Assembly: GCA_964635975.1 (NCBI GenBank)
Contig: CAZWPO010000013.1
Location: forward strand, 16,461 to 80,460
DNA: 64,000 nt
Direction: 5' to 3'
Origin: UBA5314 sp964635975
GTDB taxonomy: Bacteria; Bacillota; Syntrophomonadia; Syntrophomonadales; Syntrophomonadaceae
Below, in pieces: positions 16,442 to 25,446 of the stretch. The position numbers were made by a program, and so were the translations under genes. How positions within the stretch are numbered: position 1 is the first letter of the stretch; each line of letters begins with the position of its first letter. Below the pieces are notes generated by a model that was not told where the DNA came from, did no database searches, and saw nothing but the letters and a program-made list of their open reading frames with translations.

Positions 16442-17509
16442 CTATTCCAGCTCTGTCTGACCACGCAGCTGACCGCAAGCTGCTTCTATATCCGCGCCTT
16501 TTTCCTGTCTAATAGTTACATTTAATCTTCCGGCTTTTAGCCAGGACAAAAACTGTTCCACCTTCGACGCTTCTGGTTTTCTATAGGGCAGACCGACAAC
16601 TTCATTATAAGGAATTAGATTAACATTGGCGAGCAGCGGCCCCAGCAACCTGATCATATTGCTGGCATCCTGCCGGCGATCATTTACCCCCGCCAATAAT
16701 ATGTATTCAAATGTTACCCTGCGCCCGGTCACTTCTATATAATTTTTGACAGCGGCCATCAGTTTTTCCAGAGGGTATTTTCGATTTATAGGCATCAGCC
16801 GACTGCGCAGATCATTGTCGCAGGCATGCAGAGAAACCGCCAGGGTTGCCTGCAGCTTCTCTTTTCCCAAACGCTTTATTCCTCGCACATCACCTGATGT
16901 AGAAATCGTAATATGGCGCTGTCCTATATTAATCCCCCGTGGGTCTATCAAAACATATAATGATTTTATCACTTCATCATAATTTAGCATAGGCTCACCC
17001 ATGCCCATGTAGACCACATTACTTATCCGGCCCGGCTGGCCTCCTGGCGGATACATCCCCAGTTCCCGGTTCGCGATCAGAACCTGTCCTACTATTTCGA
17101 AGGATTTTAGATTCCGTATAAATCCACATTTACCAGTTGCGCAGAAATCACATCCCAGCGGACATCCCACCTGGGTGGAAATACAAATAGTATACTTTGA
17201 TTTAAAGTCAGGCTCTTGCGGAATAACCACACTCTCCACGGTGTTGCCATCACCTAACTTCATGAGGTATTTCCTGGTTCCATCCCTTGATACCCTGGTC
17301 TGCAAGATCTCTGGAATCGAAATGCAGGCTGTACTCATAAGCTTATCGCGGAGCCCCCCAGGAAGATCGCTCATCGCCGCAAAGCTATGCACCCGCTTAA
17401 TGTATATCCATTTATAGATCTGCCTGCCCCTAAAAGAGGACTCTCCCATAGAGCTCAGTAAGTTTTCCAGTTCATGAATATCCTTTCCCAATAACTCAAC
17501 TTTTTTCAT
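16442..17509 (-). CDS. rlmN: 23S rRNA (A2503-C2) / tRNA (A37-C2) methyltransferase, radical SAM
   Basis: A 355-residue radical SAM methyltransferase. The cluster motif CPLGCDFCATG is followed by NVVYMGMGEPMLNYDEV, ITISTSGDV, LAVSLHACDNDLRSRLMPINRKYP and VTFEYILLAGVNDR. The C-terminal region with IRQEKGADIEAACGQL holds the methyl-carrying Cys of the family. The ATG at 17509 is chosen over a TTG at 17512, since AGGAGG lies five bases upstream. It overlaps the rsmB stop by one base. Confidence 0.96.
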   Translation of the reverse strand: MKKVELLGKDIHELENLLSSMGESSFRGRQIYKWIYIKRVHSFAAMSDLPGGLRDKLMSTACISIPEILQTRVSRDGTRKYLMKLGDGNTVESVVIPQEPDFKSKYTICISTQVGCPLGCDFCATGKCGFIRNLKSFEIVGQVLIANRELGMYPPGGQPGRISNVVYMGMGEPMLNYDEVIKSLYVLIDPRGINIGQRHITISTSGDVRGIKRLGKEKLQATLAVSLHACDNDLRSRLMPINRKYPLEKLMAAVKNYIEVTGRRVTFEYILLAGVNDRRQDASNMIRLLGPLLANVNLIPYNEVVGLPYRKPEASKVEQFLSWLKAGRLNVTIRQEKGADIEAACGQLRGQTELE

Positions 17510-18882
17510 CAATGCCTCCTCATCAGGGCGTAAAACATTCCATCGGTGTCGTAGGTTCCGGGAAGGAGACAGAGCATGCCCCGTTCTGCGGCCTTCTTGT
17601 CTTCAGGTTTTAATTTCCAAAAATCAATGCGATCGGCAAATCCCATCAGCTCAAACTGTCGGTGGCGCTGCAAAAAGTCCTGAACTACCTCCTGGTTTTC
17701 AGCGGGATTTATAGTACATGTTGAGTAAAGCAGGCATCCGCCCGATTCAACTAATCCACTGGCGTTTTCGAGTATGCTGCGCTGCAGACCGGCAAGATTT
17801 TGCAGCATTTCCGGACTCTTCTTCCAACGGGAATCCGCCCTTCTGGCCAGCACACCCAATCCGGAACAGGGAGCATCCAGCAAGACTCTTTGTCCAGCCG
17901 GAAACTGCTCTAAAGTCCTGGTCAAATCATATTCGAATCCCTTGACAATAGAAATACCGAGACGCTCACAGTTTTGTTCTAGAAGTTTGAGCTTGGCGGA
18001 ATAGAGATCGAAAGCTGCAATCTGACCATGATTGTTCATAAATTCAGCCATATGGGTACTCTTTCCGCCAACCCCGCAGCACAGATCATAGACCCTCTGG
18101 CCGGGTTCGGGGCTCAGAATAGCAGCAGCCAGCATAGAGGCTTCATTCTGAATATAAAATGCACCCTCTTTAAAGGATTTCGTATCATGAAGTGGCGAGT
18201 TCAGCGATTCGATCCTCAGGGCATACGGGACACAAGGGCTGATTCGCGCCAGCACCCCTTCGTTCTCCATCTCCTCAAGTAGGCCAGCCGGGTTATTTTT
18301 CAGGGTGTTGCAGCGTATGACCAGAGCCGGGGCATGGTTGTCGAATGCCATGATCCTCTCGCTTTCAAGCCGGCCGTATATTTCGAGTAGCAGTTCAACT
18401 AACCAGCGCGGGTGGGAATAATATACGGAAATTTTTTCGGTTTCGTCCTGAGGATAGCTCAACTGGCCGAGCTGGCGCAAAAGATTTCGCAAAACCCCGT
18501 TAACGACCCTGGCCAGACCAGGGCCGGTTTTCTTTCGCATTATAGCTACTGCTTCATTGACTGCTGCATAGTCTGGAACGCGTTCCATGAACATCACCTG
18601 ATAGGCAGAGATACGCAAAACGTTTCTCAGCCAGCGATTCTGAGAACTTATATCTGCTTTTAAGAAAAGATTAAGCACCCAATCCAGGTGCTTAACCATT
18701 CTAACTGAACCATTAACTATTTCCGTAAGCATCCGTCTATCAGCTGGAGAAACGCTGATTATGCGCAGCTGCTTTTCCAATAGCAGGTTGGCATATGCAC
18801 CATTTTCCATTATCTCGCAAACCAACACTGCTGCCAGTTCACGAATGGATAGACTCGAGTCTTTCTTTGGCGTTTTTGACAT
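17509..18882 (-). CDS. rsmB: 16S rRNA (cytosine-967-C5) methyltransferase
   Basis: A 457-residue enzyme with an N-terminal NusB-like RNA-binding domain (about 10-145) and a C-terminal Rossmann methyltransferase. The SAM motif is VYDLCCGVGGKSTHMAE. The two catalytic cysteines sit in DAPCSGLGVLARRADSRW and YSTCTINPAENQEVV. It makes m5C967 in 16S rRNA. It lies upstream of rlmN and downstream of the zinc peptidase, in the fmt-to-prkC translation cluster. Confidence 0.96.
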   Translation of the reverse strand: MSKTPKKDSSLSIRELAAVLVCEIMENGAYANLLLEKQLRIISVSPADRRMLTEIVNGSVRMVKHLDWVLNLFLKADISSQNRWLRNVLRISAYQVMFMERVPDYAAVNEAVAIMRKKTGPGLARVVNGVLRNLLRQLGQLSYPQDETEKISVYYSHPRWLVELLLEIYGRLESERIMAFDNHAPALVIRCNTLKNNPAGLLEEMENEGVLARISPCVPYALRIESLNSPLHDTKSFKEGAFYIQNEASMLAAAILSPEPGQRVYDLCCGVGGKSTHMAEFMNNHGQIAAFDLYSAKLKLLEQNCERLGISIVKGFEYDLTRTLEQFPAGQRVLLDAPCSGLGVLARRADSRWKKSPEMLQNLAGLQRSILENASGLVESGGCLLYSTCTINPAENQEVVQDFLQRHRQFELMGFADRIDFWKLKPEDKKAAERGMLCLLPGTYDTDGMFYALMRRH

Positions 18883-18898
18883 TCCTTCTCCTTATTCC

Positions 18899-19579
18899 CT
18901 AATCATCGCTGCTGCCGCCCATAAATATCATCACATAATACAAAAGGCTCATAATCGATGAAAGAGTTGCAGCAACGTAGGTAAGCGCCGCGGCTCCTAA
19001 CACCTTTTTTACCATAGGCGCTTCATCCTCAGTGATCAAACCCGCCTCAGCCAGTTGAATTACTGCTCGCCGCGAAGCGTTAAACTCCACCGGTAGAGTC
19101 ACCAGGTGAAATAATACTACCATTGAGAATAGAATTATTCCAAGTAGTATGAGATTGGCAGAGGCCAGGAAGAATCCAAGCATGATAACTATCCAGGACG
19201 CCCCCGAGGCGAAATTGGTCACCGGCACCATGGCATGACGAAACTCCAGCGGTCCGTAGCGCTGCTTGTGTTGAATAGCGTGCCCCACCTCATGAGCTGC
19301 CACCCCGATAGCAGCTATCGAACTGCTGGCGAAGACCGGGTCGGAAAGCCTCAAGGTATGGTCACGCGGATCGTAATGGTCGGATAGATTGCCCGCAACC
19401 GCTTCAACACGTACATTATTTAGTCCGTTTCGCCCCAATAGAACTCCGGCAGCCTGCGACCCGGTGTAGCCGCGTGAGTTTCGCACCTGTGAATAGCGTT
19501 TGAAGGTTGATGAAACTCTGGCCTGGGCATAGATGGACAATAATAAGGCCGGAACCATAAAAATTAGATAAGCAAGCAT
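18899..19579 (-). CDS. zinc metallopeptidase (YugP family)
   Basis: A 226-residue membrane protease with the HEVGHAIQH zinc motif near residue 95, preceded by VAAHE. Transmembrane segments are an N-terminal one (MLAYLIFMVPALLLSIYAQ) and two or three after the active site (WIVIMLGFFLASANLILLGIILFSMVVLFH). The string FNASRRAVIQLAEAGLI is usual for YugP-type proteins. It is kept between DUF116 and rsmB in many Clostridia. The substrate is unknown. Confidence 0.9.
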   Translation of the reverse strand: MLAYLIFMVPALLLSIYAQARVSSTFKRYSQVRNSRGYTGSQAAGVLLGRNGLNNVRVEAVAGNLSDHYDPRDHTLRLSDPVFASSSIAAIGVAAHEVGHAIQHKQRYGPLEFRHAMVPVTNFASGASWIVIMLGFFLASANLILLGIILFSMVVLFHLVTLPVEFNASRRAVIQLAEAGLITEDEAPMVKKVLGAAALTYVAATLSSIMSLLYYVMIFMGGSSDD

Positions 19580-19582
19580 GTC

Positions 19583-20335
19583 CTAACCCTCCTTGCACAT
19601 TAAATAGAAGGCCTGTTCGATATCGTCAATACTAACATCGGTATCCACACAAGGACCATTAGGCCTGATATTTAGAACTCCCATCACCGGTATGGCACCG
19701 GCATCCTGAATTCCCGACGATAGGTCCCGCTCGCAGGCCACAGCGATTATTCCGCGCGGTTTCGCATCTTTTATGAACTTACGCGCCAGGGTGCCCCCGG
19801 TAGCCACCTTTACAAGCGCTCCGTGCTCCTCGGCAAACTCCTTTAATTCCCCTATTTTGCATTTACCGCAGGCTTTGCAATTGTTGATATTGACAGTAAT
19901 TTTGTGCTGGCACTCTGAATTCTGCAAACAATGCGGCAGTAGAATCATGATCTGGCTGCTTTTTATAAACGGTTTTTTGACTCTGACGACATAATTATTG
20001 ACTTCGATAAATGATCGTAAGATGTTCTCTCTTTTTATACCAAGTATTTTGCCGGTAATCAATGTTAGTGGAAACAGAATTTCATTGGCCAGCTGGGTTG
20101 CCGTTTCAAGAGATGGTATGCTTTTTGACCTTGCTATCATCACCACCAGTGAAACGATCCCCACAGACAGAAGCAGTACAAGCCCCCCTAAAAAGCCTAT
20201 TATCAGGGTTAGCAGCACCTGGTTTACAATCAACTGGCGATTGTTGATCAGATACCATATCATGCTTACTATGATCAAGGCAAAAAGCAGGCTCCCTCCC
20301 AGAAGCCCGATATATAATCTTTTATGCGCGACCAT
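19583..20335 (-). CDS. DUF116 domain membrane protein
   Basis: A 250-residue protein with two N-terminal transmembrane helices (about 7-30 and 38-70) and a soluble DUF116 domain. That domain has LLPHCLQNSECQHKI, NINNCKACGKC and IVAVACERDLSSGIQD, with a set of conserved Cys (CLQNSEC, CKACGKC) suggesting an Fe-S or zinc site. It ends in LNIRPNGPCVDTDVSIDDIE. Function is unknown. It is placed directly after fmt, as in many Clostridia. Confidence 0.9.
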   Translation of the reverse strand: MVAHKRLYIGLLGGSLLFALIIVSMIWYLINNRQLIVNQVLLTLIIGFLGGLVLLLSVGIVSLVVMIARSKSIPSLETATQLANEILFPLTLITGKILGIKRENILRSFIEVNNYVVRVKKPFIKSSQIMILLPHCLQNSECQHKITVNINNCKACGKCKIGELKEFAEEHGALVKVATGGTLARKFIKDAKPRGIIAVACERDLSSGIQDAGAIPVMGVLNIRPNGPCVDTDVSIDDIEQAFYLMCKEG

Positions 20336-20337
20336 GT

Positions 20338-21288
20338 TTACTCCTCCTGCTTACCCAACTTGCTTCGCTCGTTCAGCGGGAATCCCTTCATGAATTCCCG
20401 GGCTCCCATCCTTTTCCTGCCCTGTTTCTGAAGCTCTAATATCTCCAGGGTTCCTTCCCCGGTTTGAACGACAAAACCGTCAGCAGTGAGGTCAACAATC
20501 ATTCCTGCCTCTCCTCTGCCCTGCTTATCCAGCACCCGGCTGCGAAAAATTTTCAAGCGCTCATCTCTGAATATAGTATAGGCTCCAGGCACCGGACTCA
20601 GTCCTCGGATGTGATTGTGAATATTGAATGCCGGATAGCCCCAATTGATCTCCTCTTCATCACGTTTTATCATAGCGGCGTAACAGGCGAAAGCAGCATT
20701 TTGTTTCCGAGGCTCAATGCGCCCATTTATCAGCCCATCAATAGTGCTGATCAGCAGCCTGGCTCCCAATTCTGCCAGGCATTGTTCCAGTTCCCCGTGG
20801 TCGATATCCTCTACTATGGGCGTTTCCGCCTGCATAAGAATATCCCCGGTATCCAGTCCTCTATCCATCAGCATGGTAGTGATCCCGGTTACTGTCTCAC
20901 CATCCATGATTGCTCTCTGTATTGGTGCAGCTCCACGATAACGCGGAAGCAATGAAGCGTGTACATTAACGCATCCCATCTTTGGTATATCCAAAATCTC
21001 CATAGGGATGATCTGACCGTAGGAAACCACCACGATTAGATCAGGATTCAGCCTGCTAATTTCCTGCCTGGCTTCCAGATCCTTTATTCTGGCAAATTGC
21101 AGAACCTCCAGACCATGCCGCACAGCCACCTCCTTAACCGGAGTAGGCTGAAGATGCTTGCCGCGACCTCGGGGACGGTCTGGTTGACTCACTACACCAA
21201 TTACTTCATGGTGAGAAGCTATGAGTGCTTCAAGGCTGGGCACAGCAAAAACAGACGTCCCCATAAACATGATCCTTAAATGCTTCAT
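20338..21288 (-). CDS. fmt: methionyl-tRNA formyltransferase
   Basis: A 316-residue enzyme that formylates initiator Met-tRNA using 10-formyl-THF. The N-terminal formyltransferase domain shows VSQPDRPRGRGK, VVVSYGQIIP and NVHASLLPRYRGAAPIQRAI (the catalytic Asn/His region), then GITTMLMDRGLDTGDIL. The C-terminal OB-like domain follows. It overlaps def by four bases (ATGA), so the two products act on the same N-formyl-methionine cycle. Confidence 0.97.
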   Translation of the reverse strand: MKHLRIMFMGTSVFAVPSLEALIASHHEVIGVVSQPDRPRGRGKHLQPTPVKEVAVRHGLEVLQFARIKDLEARQEISRLNPDLIVVVSYGQIIPMEILDIPKMGCVNVHASLLPRYRGAAPIQRAIMDGETVTGITTMLMDRGLDTGDILMQAETPIVEDIDHGELEQCLAELGARLLISTIDGLINGRIEPRKQNAAFACYAAMIKRDEEEINWGYPAFNIHNHIRGLSPVPGAYTIFRDERLKIFRSRVLDKQGRGEAGMIVDLTADGFVVQTGEGTLEILELQKQGRKRMGAREFMKGFPLNERSKLGKQEE

Positions 21289-21743
21289 GCTCTCTTCCTT
21301 TTGACATTGGTAGCTTTGTCGATAAATAATACGCCATCAAGATGATCTATCTCGTGCTGAAATACGCGAGCCAGCAGCCCGGAAGCTTCGACTTCGTACT
21401 CCTCACCACGCCGGTTTAGACCGCGCACTTTTATGTTCAAGGCACGGGGGACCACCCCGCGCACGTTGGGAACGCTCAAGCAGCCCTCGGTTCCTAATTC
21501 TTCGCCTTCTTTATCTATGATTTCCGGATTTATCATCTCAAATAAATTGTCTCCCGGATCTACAACTATGATACGTTTCGACACTCCGATCTGCGGCGCC
21601 GCTAAACCAACGCCATCGAATGCATATAGGGTATCCACCATGTTATCGAGGACCCTTAAAACACCGGCATTTATATTGGCTACCGGCATGGCCTTGGCAC
21701 GCAAGATTTCGTCCGGCAGTGTCAGGACTTGGTATACAGACAT
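21285..21743 (-). CDS. def: peptide deformylase
   Basis: A 152-residue metalloenzyme that removes the formyl group from nascent chains. All three signature motifs are present: GVGLAAPQIG, EGCLSVPNV (metal Cys) and QHEIDHLDG (HExxH). The length is typical of the short class. It is coupled to fmt by overlap and follows priA by 11 bases. Confidence 0.97.
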   Translation of the reverse strand: MSVYQVLTLPDEILRAKAMPVANINAGVLRVLDNMVDTLYAFDGVGLAAPQIGVSKRIIVVDPGDNLFEMINPEIIDKEGEELGTEGCLSVPNVRGVVPRALNIKVRGLNRRGEEYEVEASGLLARVFQHEIDHLDGVLFIDKATNVKRKRA

Positions 21744-21754
21744 TCTATTCCTCC

Positions 21755-24139
21755 TTACATCGTAACCAGCGGATCGATATCTATCTCGATTCTTGAATCC
21801 GCAGGTCTTTCCCTACTAATTATATACTTCCCGATGCTCGATAATAAAAGAATATTCGGTGATTTGACCAGAATTTGATATCGGAACCGCTTGTGGATGC
21901 GGAGCAGCGGGCATGGCGCCGGCCCCAGTATCTGAGGCATATCTTCTTGTGCATCCAGTGCTTCTTCGATCAGCCTGAACAATGCCCGGGCAAAAAGAGA
22001 AGCTGTATCCTCCTGTTCGGAACTACTCACCACCCTTAATATATGCGTATAAGGAGGATAGGACAAGAGTTTTCTGAATGCATTTTCTTCTATGAAAAAT
22101 CCCTCATAATCATGTCTGGCCGCCTTCTCGATGACATAGTGTTCGGGATTATAACTTTGAATTATTACCCTGCCTTTGACAAATCCTCTCCCGGCACGGC
22201 CTGCTGCCTGCACCATAAGTTGAAAGCCCCTTTCACCGGAACGGAAATCTGGCAGATTTAAAAGGCCGTCTGCGTCCACGATCCCAACCAGGGATACTGC
22301 CGGATAGTCCAGACCTTTAGCAACCATCTGGGTTCCTATCAGGATGTCTATCTCACCGTTTTTCATCTGGGAAAGGATTTCTTCCTGGAGCCCACTGCTG
22401 CTGCTGTCTATGTCGAGTCTCCTAACCCTGGCTCCAGGGAAGTGTTTCTTTACCTCTTCCTCAACCCGCTGGGTGCCTATCCCCATCTGGTCCAGCGCCT
22501 GATTGCCGCAGGCCGGGCAGGTCTGCCGGGGCGGTTCACTGTATCCGCAGTAGTGGCATAGGTTTTTATTATTATGACGGTGGTAGGCCATCGCTACTGA
22601 ACAATTGGGACATTGCAGAGCTTTGCCGCATACTCTGCACATGGTTAACGGAGAGTGTCCCCGGCGATTAATAAATAATATACTCTGCTGTCCTTCCTTC
22701 AGTTCCTGCTCTATTTTCTCAAGCAGGAGGGGTGCAAGCGCCTGCCGCCTGATTGTTGATTTTTGAACCCGACGCATATCCACTACTTCGACCTCTGGCA
22801 AATCTGCATCCCGAACGCGTTCTTTCAGCTCGAGGAGCTTAATTTTACCGGAAACTGCCCGCTCATAACTTTCCAGGGAAGGAGTAGCACTGCCCAGTAA
22901 AAGCAAAGCATTCTCAATTTGTGTTCTTTTACGCGCGGTCTCCCGCGCATGATAGCGAGGGGTTTCTTCCTGCTTATAGGAATTCTCCTGCTCCTCATCC
23001 AGGATTATCAAGCCAACATCAGGCAAGGGGGCAAAAACAGCCATGCGGGTTCCTAAAACCAGATCGATTTCCCCACGTGACATGGACGACCAGAGAGCAG
23101 TCCTGTGGCCGGCCGCCATCCTGCTATGCAAAACCGCCATTCTTGGAATTCTCGAAGAAAAGATCCCCGTCAGGTGCCTGGTCAAAGCAATCTCTGGAAC
23201 TAGAACAATCACCTGTCTGCCCTGCTTTATGACTCTTTGCGCTATCTGCAGGTAAATTTCAGTTTTACCGCTTCCGGTGACCCCAAAAAGCAGTGCCTCC
23301 TGGAATAAAGCTGATTTTACCGCCTTTTCAAGTTCCGCCAGAACGGTTTCCTGGTCCAGGTTAAGCTTAAAATCTGGCGGCACAAGTTCCGTTTCAAGCT
23401 GTTCTTTAAGAATCAACCCTTTCTGTAGGAGACTCTGAATCACTGTTTTTCCGAATTTTTTATCCAGCTCTGAAGCCTCAAGGCTTTTATATTCAGCTAT
23501 CAACTGCATGGCCTGGGCCTGGCGCGGCGCTTTTCTTAACAGAATTTCAAAGTTTTCCCGGTCATGGCAGTTGGCCACATACTGCCATTTTCCTCCTCGT
23601 TCTTTCACCGGAACCGCTCCCAGGGTTTTGATTATACCCCGGGACTTGAGGATTTCCAACTGCCCCCGACCGACAAGATGCAGAGCCTGATCCCATTCCA
23701 TAAACCCAAGATCACGTAGTCTTCTAATCAACTCAGCAGCATCCTGTTCCAGCCCATTTTCCAGGGCTGGATCACTATGACCCAGGACAATTGTTTTCGC
23801 CTTGCTTCTGGAGCGGGGCGGCAGCATAGCCTTGACTGCGGTGTTCAAAGGGCAGACTGTATTCTCGGAAATCCATCTAGCCAGTTCCAGCAAAGTATCA
23901 TTGAACACTGGCTCTTCTTCATATATCTTCGTGATCGCTTTGGGCAAAACACCGCGGGGCGGCTGCTCCAACTCATTAATAATCCAGCCTTCCAGCTTCT
24001 TGCGTCCGAGCTCTGCGATCACCCTTCTACCCAACAGTGAAATCGACTTCTGGACCACATCAAGGCTGTATGTATAGATCGGAGGCGGTTCAATTACTGG
24101 AATATCTAGAAGTACATCTACATATTTCGTTAAACTCAT
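21755..24139 (-). CDS. priA: primosomal protein N' (replication restart helicase)
   Basis: A 794-residue helicase that reloads the replisome at stalled forks. The N-terminal DNA-binding region is followed by Walker A GVTGSGKTEIY and helicase motif II, then SATPSLES. The zinc-binding cluster is CRVCGKALQCPNC...CHYCG...CPACG, complete with eight cysteines. It also has GTQMVAKGLDYPAV and QAAGRAGRG. Motif II reads DEEQ where most PriA proteins have DEEH, an odd residue change in the Walker B box. It is first of priA-def-fmt. Confidence 0.96.
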   Translation of the reverse strand: MSLTKYVDVLLDIPVIEPPPIYTYSLDVVQKSISLLGRRVIAELGRKKLEGWIINELEQPPRGVLPKAITKIYEEEPVFNDTLLELARWISENTVCPLNTAVKAMLPPRSRSKAKTIVLGHSDPALENGLEQDAAELIRRLRDLGFMEWDQALHLVGRGQLEILKSRGIIKTLGAVPVKERGGKWQYVANCHDRENFEILLRKAPRQAQAMQLIAEYKSLEASELDKKFGKTVIQSLLQKGLILKEQLETELVPPDFKLNLDQETVLAELEKAVKSALFQEALLFGVTGSGKTEIYLQIAQRVIKQGRQVIVLVPEIALTRHLTGIFSSRIPRMAVLHSRMAAGHRTALWSSMSRGEIDLVLGTRMAVFAPLPDVGLIILDEEQENSYKQEETPRYHARETARKRTQIENALLLLGSATPSLESYERAVSGKIKLLELKERVRDADLPEVEVVDMRRVQKSTIRRQALAPLLLEKIEQELKEGQQSILFINRRGHSPLTMCRVCGKALQCPNCSVAMAYHRHNNKNLCHYCGYSEPPRQTCPACGNQALDQMGIGTQRVEEEVKKHFPGARVRRLDIDSSSSGLQEEILSQMKNGEIDILIGTQMVAKGLDYPAVSLVGIVDADGLLNLPDFRSGERGFQLMVQAAGRAGRGFVKGRVIIQSYNPEHYVIEKAARHDYEGFFIEENAFRKLLSYPPYTHILRVVSSSEQEDTASLFARALFRLIEEALDAQEDMPQILGPAPCPLLRIHKRFRYQILVKSPNILLLSSIGKYIISRERPADSRIEIDIDPLVTM

Positions 24140-24166
24140 CTCCCTTTTGTATATGCAAACTTTGAA

Positions 24167-24186
24167 GGGCGGGATAAATCCCGCCC
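24167..24186. terminator. symmetric hairpin between metK and priA
   Basis: GGGCGGGAT and ATCCCGCCC pair around AA (nine pairs). No long U-run follows, but other stems (CAGCTTG...CAAGCTG) lie just upstream on the metK side, so this is the likely end of metK transcription or a processing site. Confidence 0.55.
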
Positions 24187-24240
24187 TCAGCTTGTCAAAG
24201 AAGTTGGCAAGCTGACAGTTGTATGTCAGTCAGCTTGAAT

Positions 24241-25431
24241 TTAGAGCCCGGCCTGTTTTCTAATCGCTTCTGCTTTATCAGTCTGCTCCCAGGTGAAGTC
24301 AGGATCATTGCGCCCAAAATGACCATAAGCCGCCGTCTTTCTATAGATGGGACGCCGCAGTTTCAGATCTCTGATGATGGCGCCCGGCCTCAGGTCAAAA
24401 TTAGCTCTTATCAATTCGATGATCTTTTCCTCTGGGATCTTTGCGGTGCCAAAGGTCTCGACTCTTATAGAAAGCGGATTAGCTACTCCGATGGCATAGG
24501 CGAGCTGTATCTCCAGGCGATCAGCTACCCCTGCAGCTACAAGGTTCTTGGCTACCCAGCGGGCAGCATAACACGCAGACCTGTCAACCTTGGTGGGATC
24601 CTTGCCGGAAAAAGCTCCGCCGCCATGCCTGGCCATTCCTCCGTAAGTATCAACAATTATCTTTCGGCCGGTCAAGCCGCAGTCTCCCTGAGGACCGCCA
24701 ATAACGAAGCGGCCGGTGGGATTGATATAATAAAGAGTATTATCATCCAGCATGCCTTCAGGCACCACAGGCTTCACGACGTTTTCAATAACGTCCTTCT
24801 TGATGGTTTCCATATCCACCTCGGGATGATGCTGACATGAAACCACCACGGTATCGACCCGGATGGGCTTATTGTCTTTATACTCGATAGTCACCTGAGT
24901 TTTGCCATCCGGCCTTAGATAGCCAAGGGTTCCATTCTTTCGGACTTCAGCCAAACGCTCGGCCATCTTGCTGGCTAAGAAAATAGGCATGGGCATCAGC
25001 TCTGGGGTCTCATTACTAGCATAGCCAAACATCATCCCCTGGTCACCTGCACCCAGAGTCTCAACTTCTATCTCCGACATTTCCCCATGTTTCTTTTCCA
25101 GGGCTTCGTCTACACCCATGGCGATGTCACTTGACTGCTCGTCTAATGATGTTAAAACAGCGCAGGTATCACAGTCAAAGCCATACTTTGCCCTGGTGTA
25201 TCCAATATCATGTATGGTCTTACGAACCAGCTTGGGAATGTCTATATAGCAATCGGTTGTGACTTCACCGGAAACCAGTACAAGTCCGGTAGTCACCAGA
25301 GTCTCTGCAGCAACCCGGGCCTTAGGGTCCTGTTCGATTATGGCGTCTAAAATAGCATCTGATATCTGATCAGCGATTTTATCCGGGTGGCCTTCCGTGA
25401 CCGACTCGGAAGTGAACAGATTCTTGTACAT
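24241..25431 (-). CDS. metK: S-adenosylmethionine synthase
   Basis: A 396-residue enzyme making SAM from methionine and ATP. Signatures: ESVTEGHPDKIADQISDAILD, GAGDQGMMFGYA (ATP site), VVSCQHHPEVD, GRFVIGGPQGDCGLTGRKIIVDTYGGM and GGGAFSGKDPTKVDRSA (phosphate loop). The length is normal. It follows coaBC by 15 bases. No SAM riboswitch is seen before it. Confidence 0.98.
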   Translation of the reverse strand: MYKNLFTSESVTEGHPDKIADQISDAILDAIIEQDPKARVAAETLVTTGLVLVSGEVTTDCYIDIPKLVRKTIHDIGYTRAKYGFDCDTCAVLTSLDEQSSDIAMGVDEALEKKHGEMSEIEVETLGAGDQGMMFGYASNETPELMPMPIFLASKMAERLAEVRKNGTLGYLRPDGKTQVTIEYKDNKPIRVDTVVVSCQHHPEVDMETIKKDVIENVVKPVVPEGMLDDNTLYYINPTGRFVIGGPQGDCGLTGRKIIVDTYGGMARHGGGAFSGKDPTKVDRSACYAARWVAKNLVAAGVADRLEIQLAYAIGVANPLSIRVETFGTAKIPEEKIIELIRANFDLRPGAIIRDLKLRRPIYRKTAAYGHFGRNDPDFTWEQTDKAEAIRKQAGL

Positions 25432-25446
25432 AAAGCTCTCAACTCC

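Noticed and set aside
24140..24240. SAM riboswitch near metK
   Set aside because: The hairpins lie downstream of metK, not upstream, and lack the SAM-I core.
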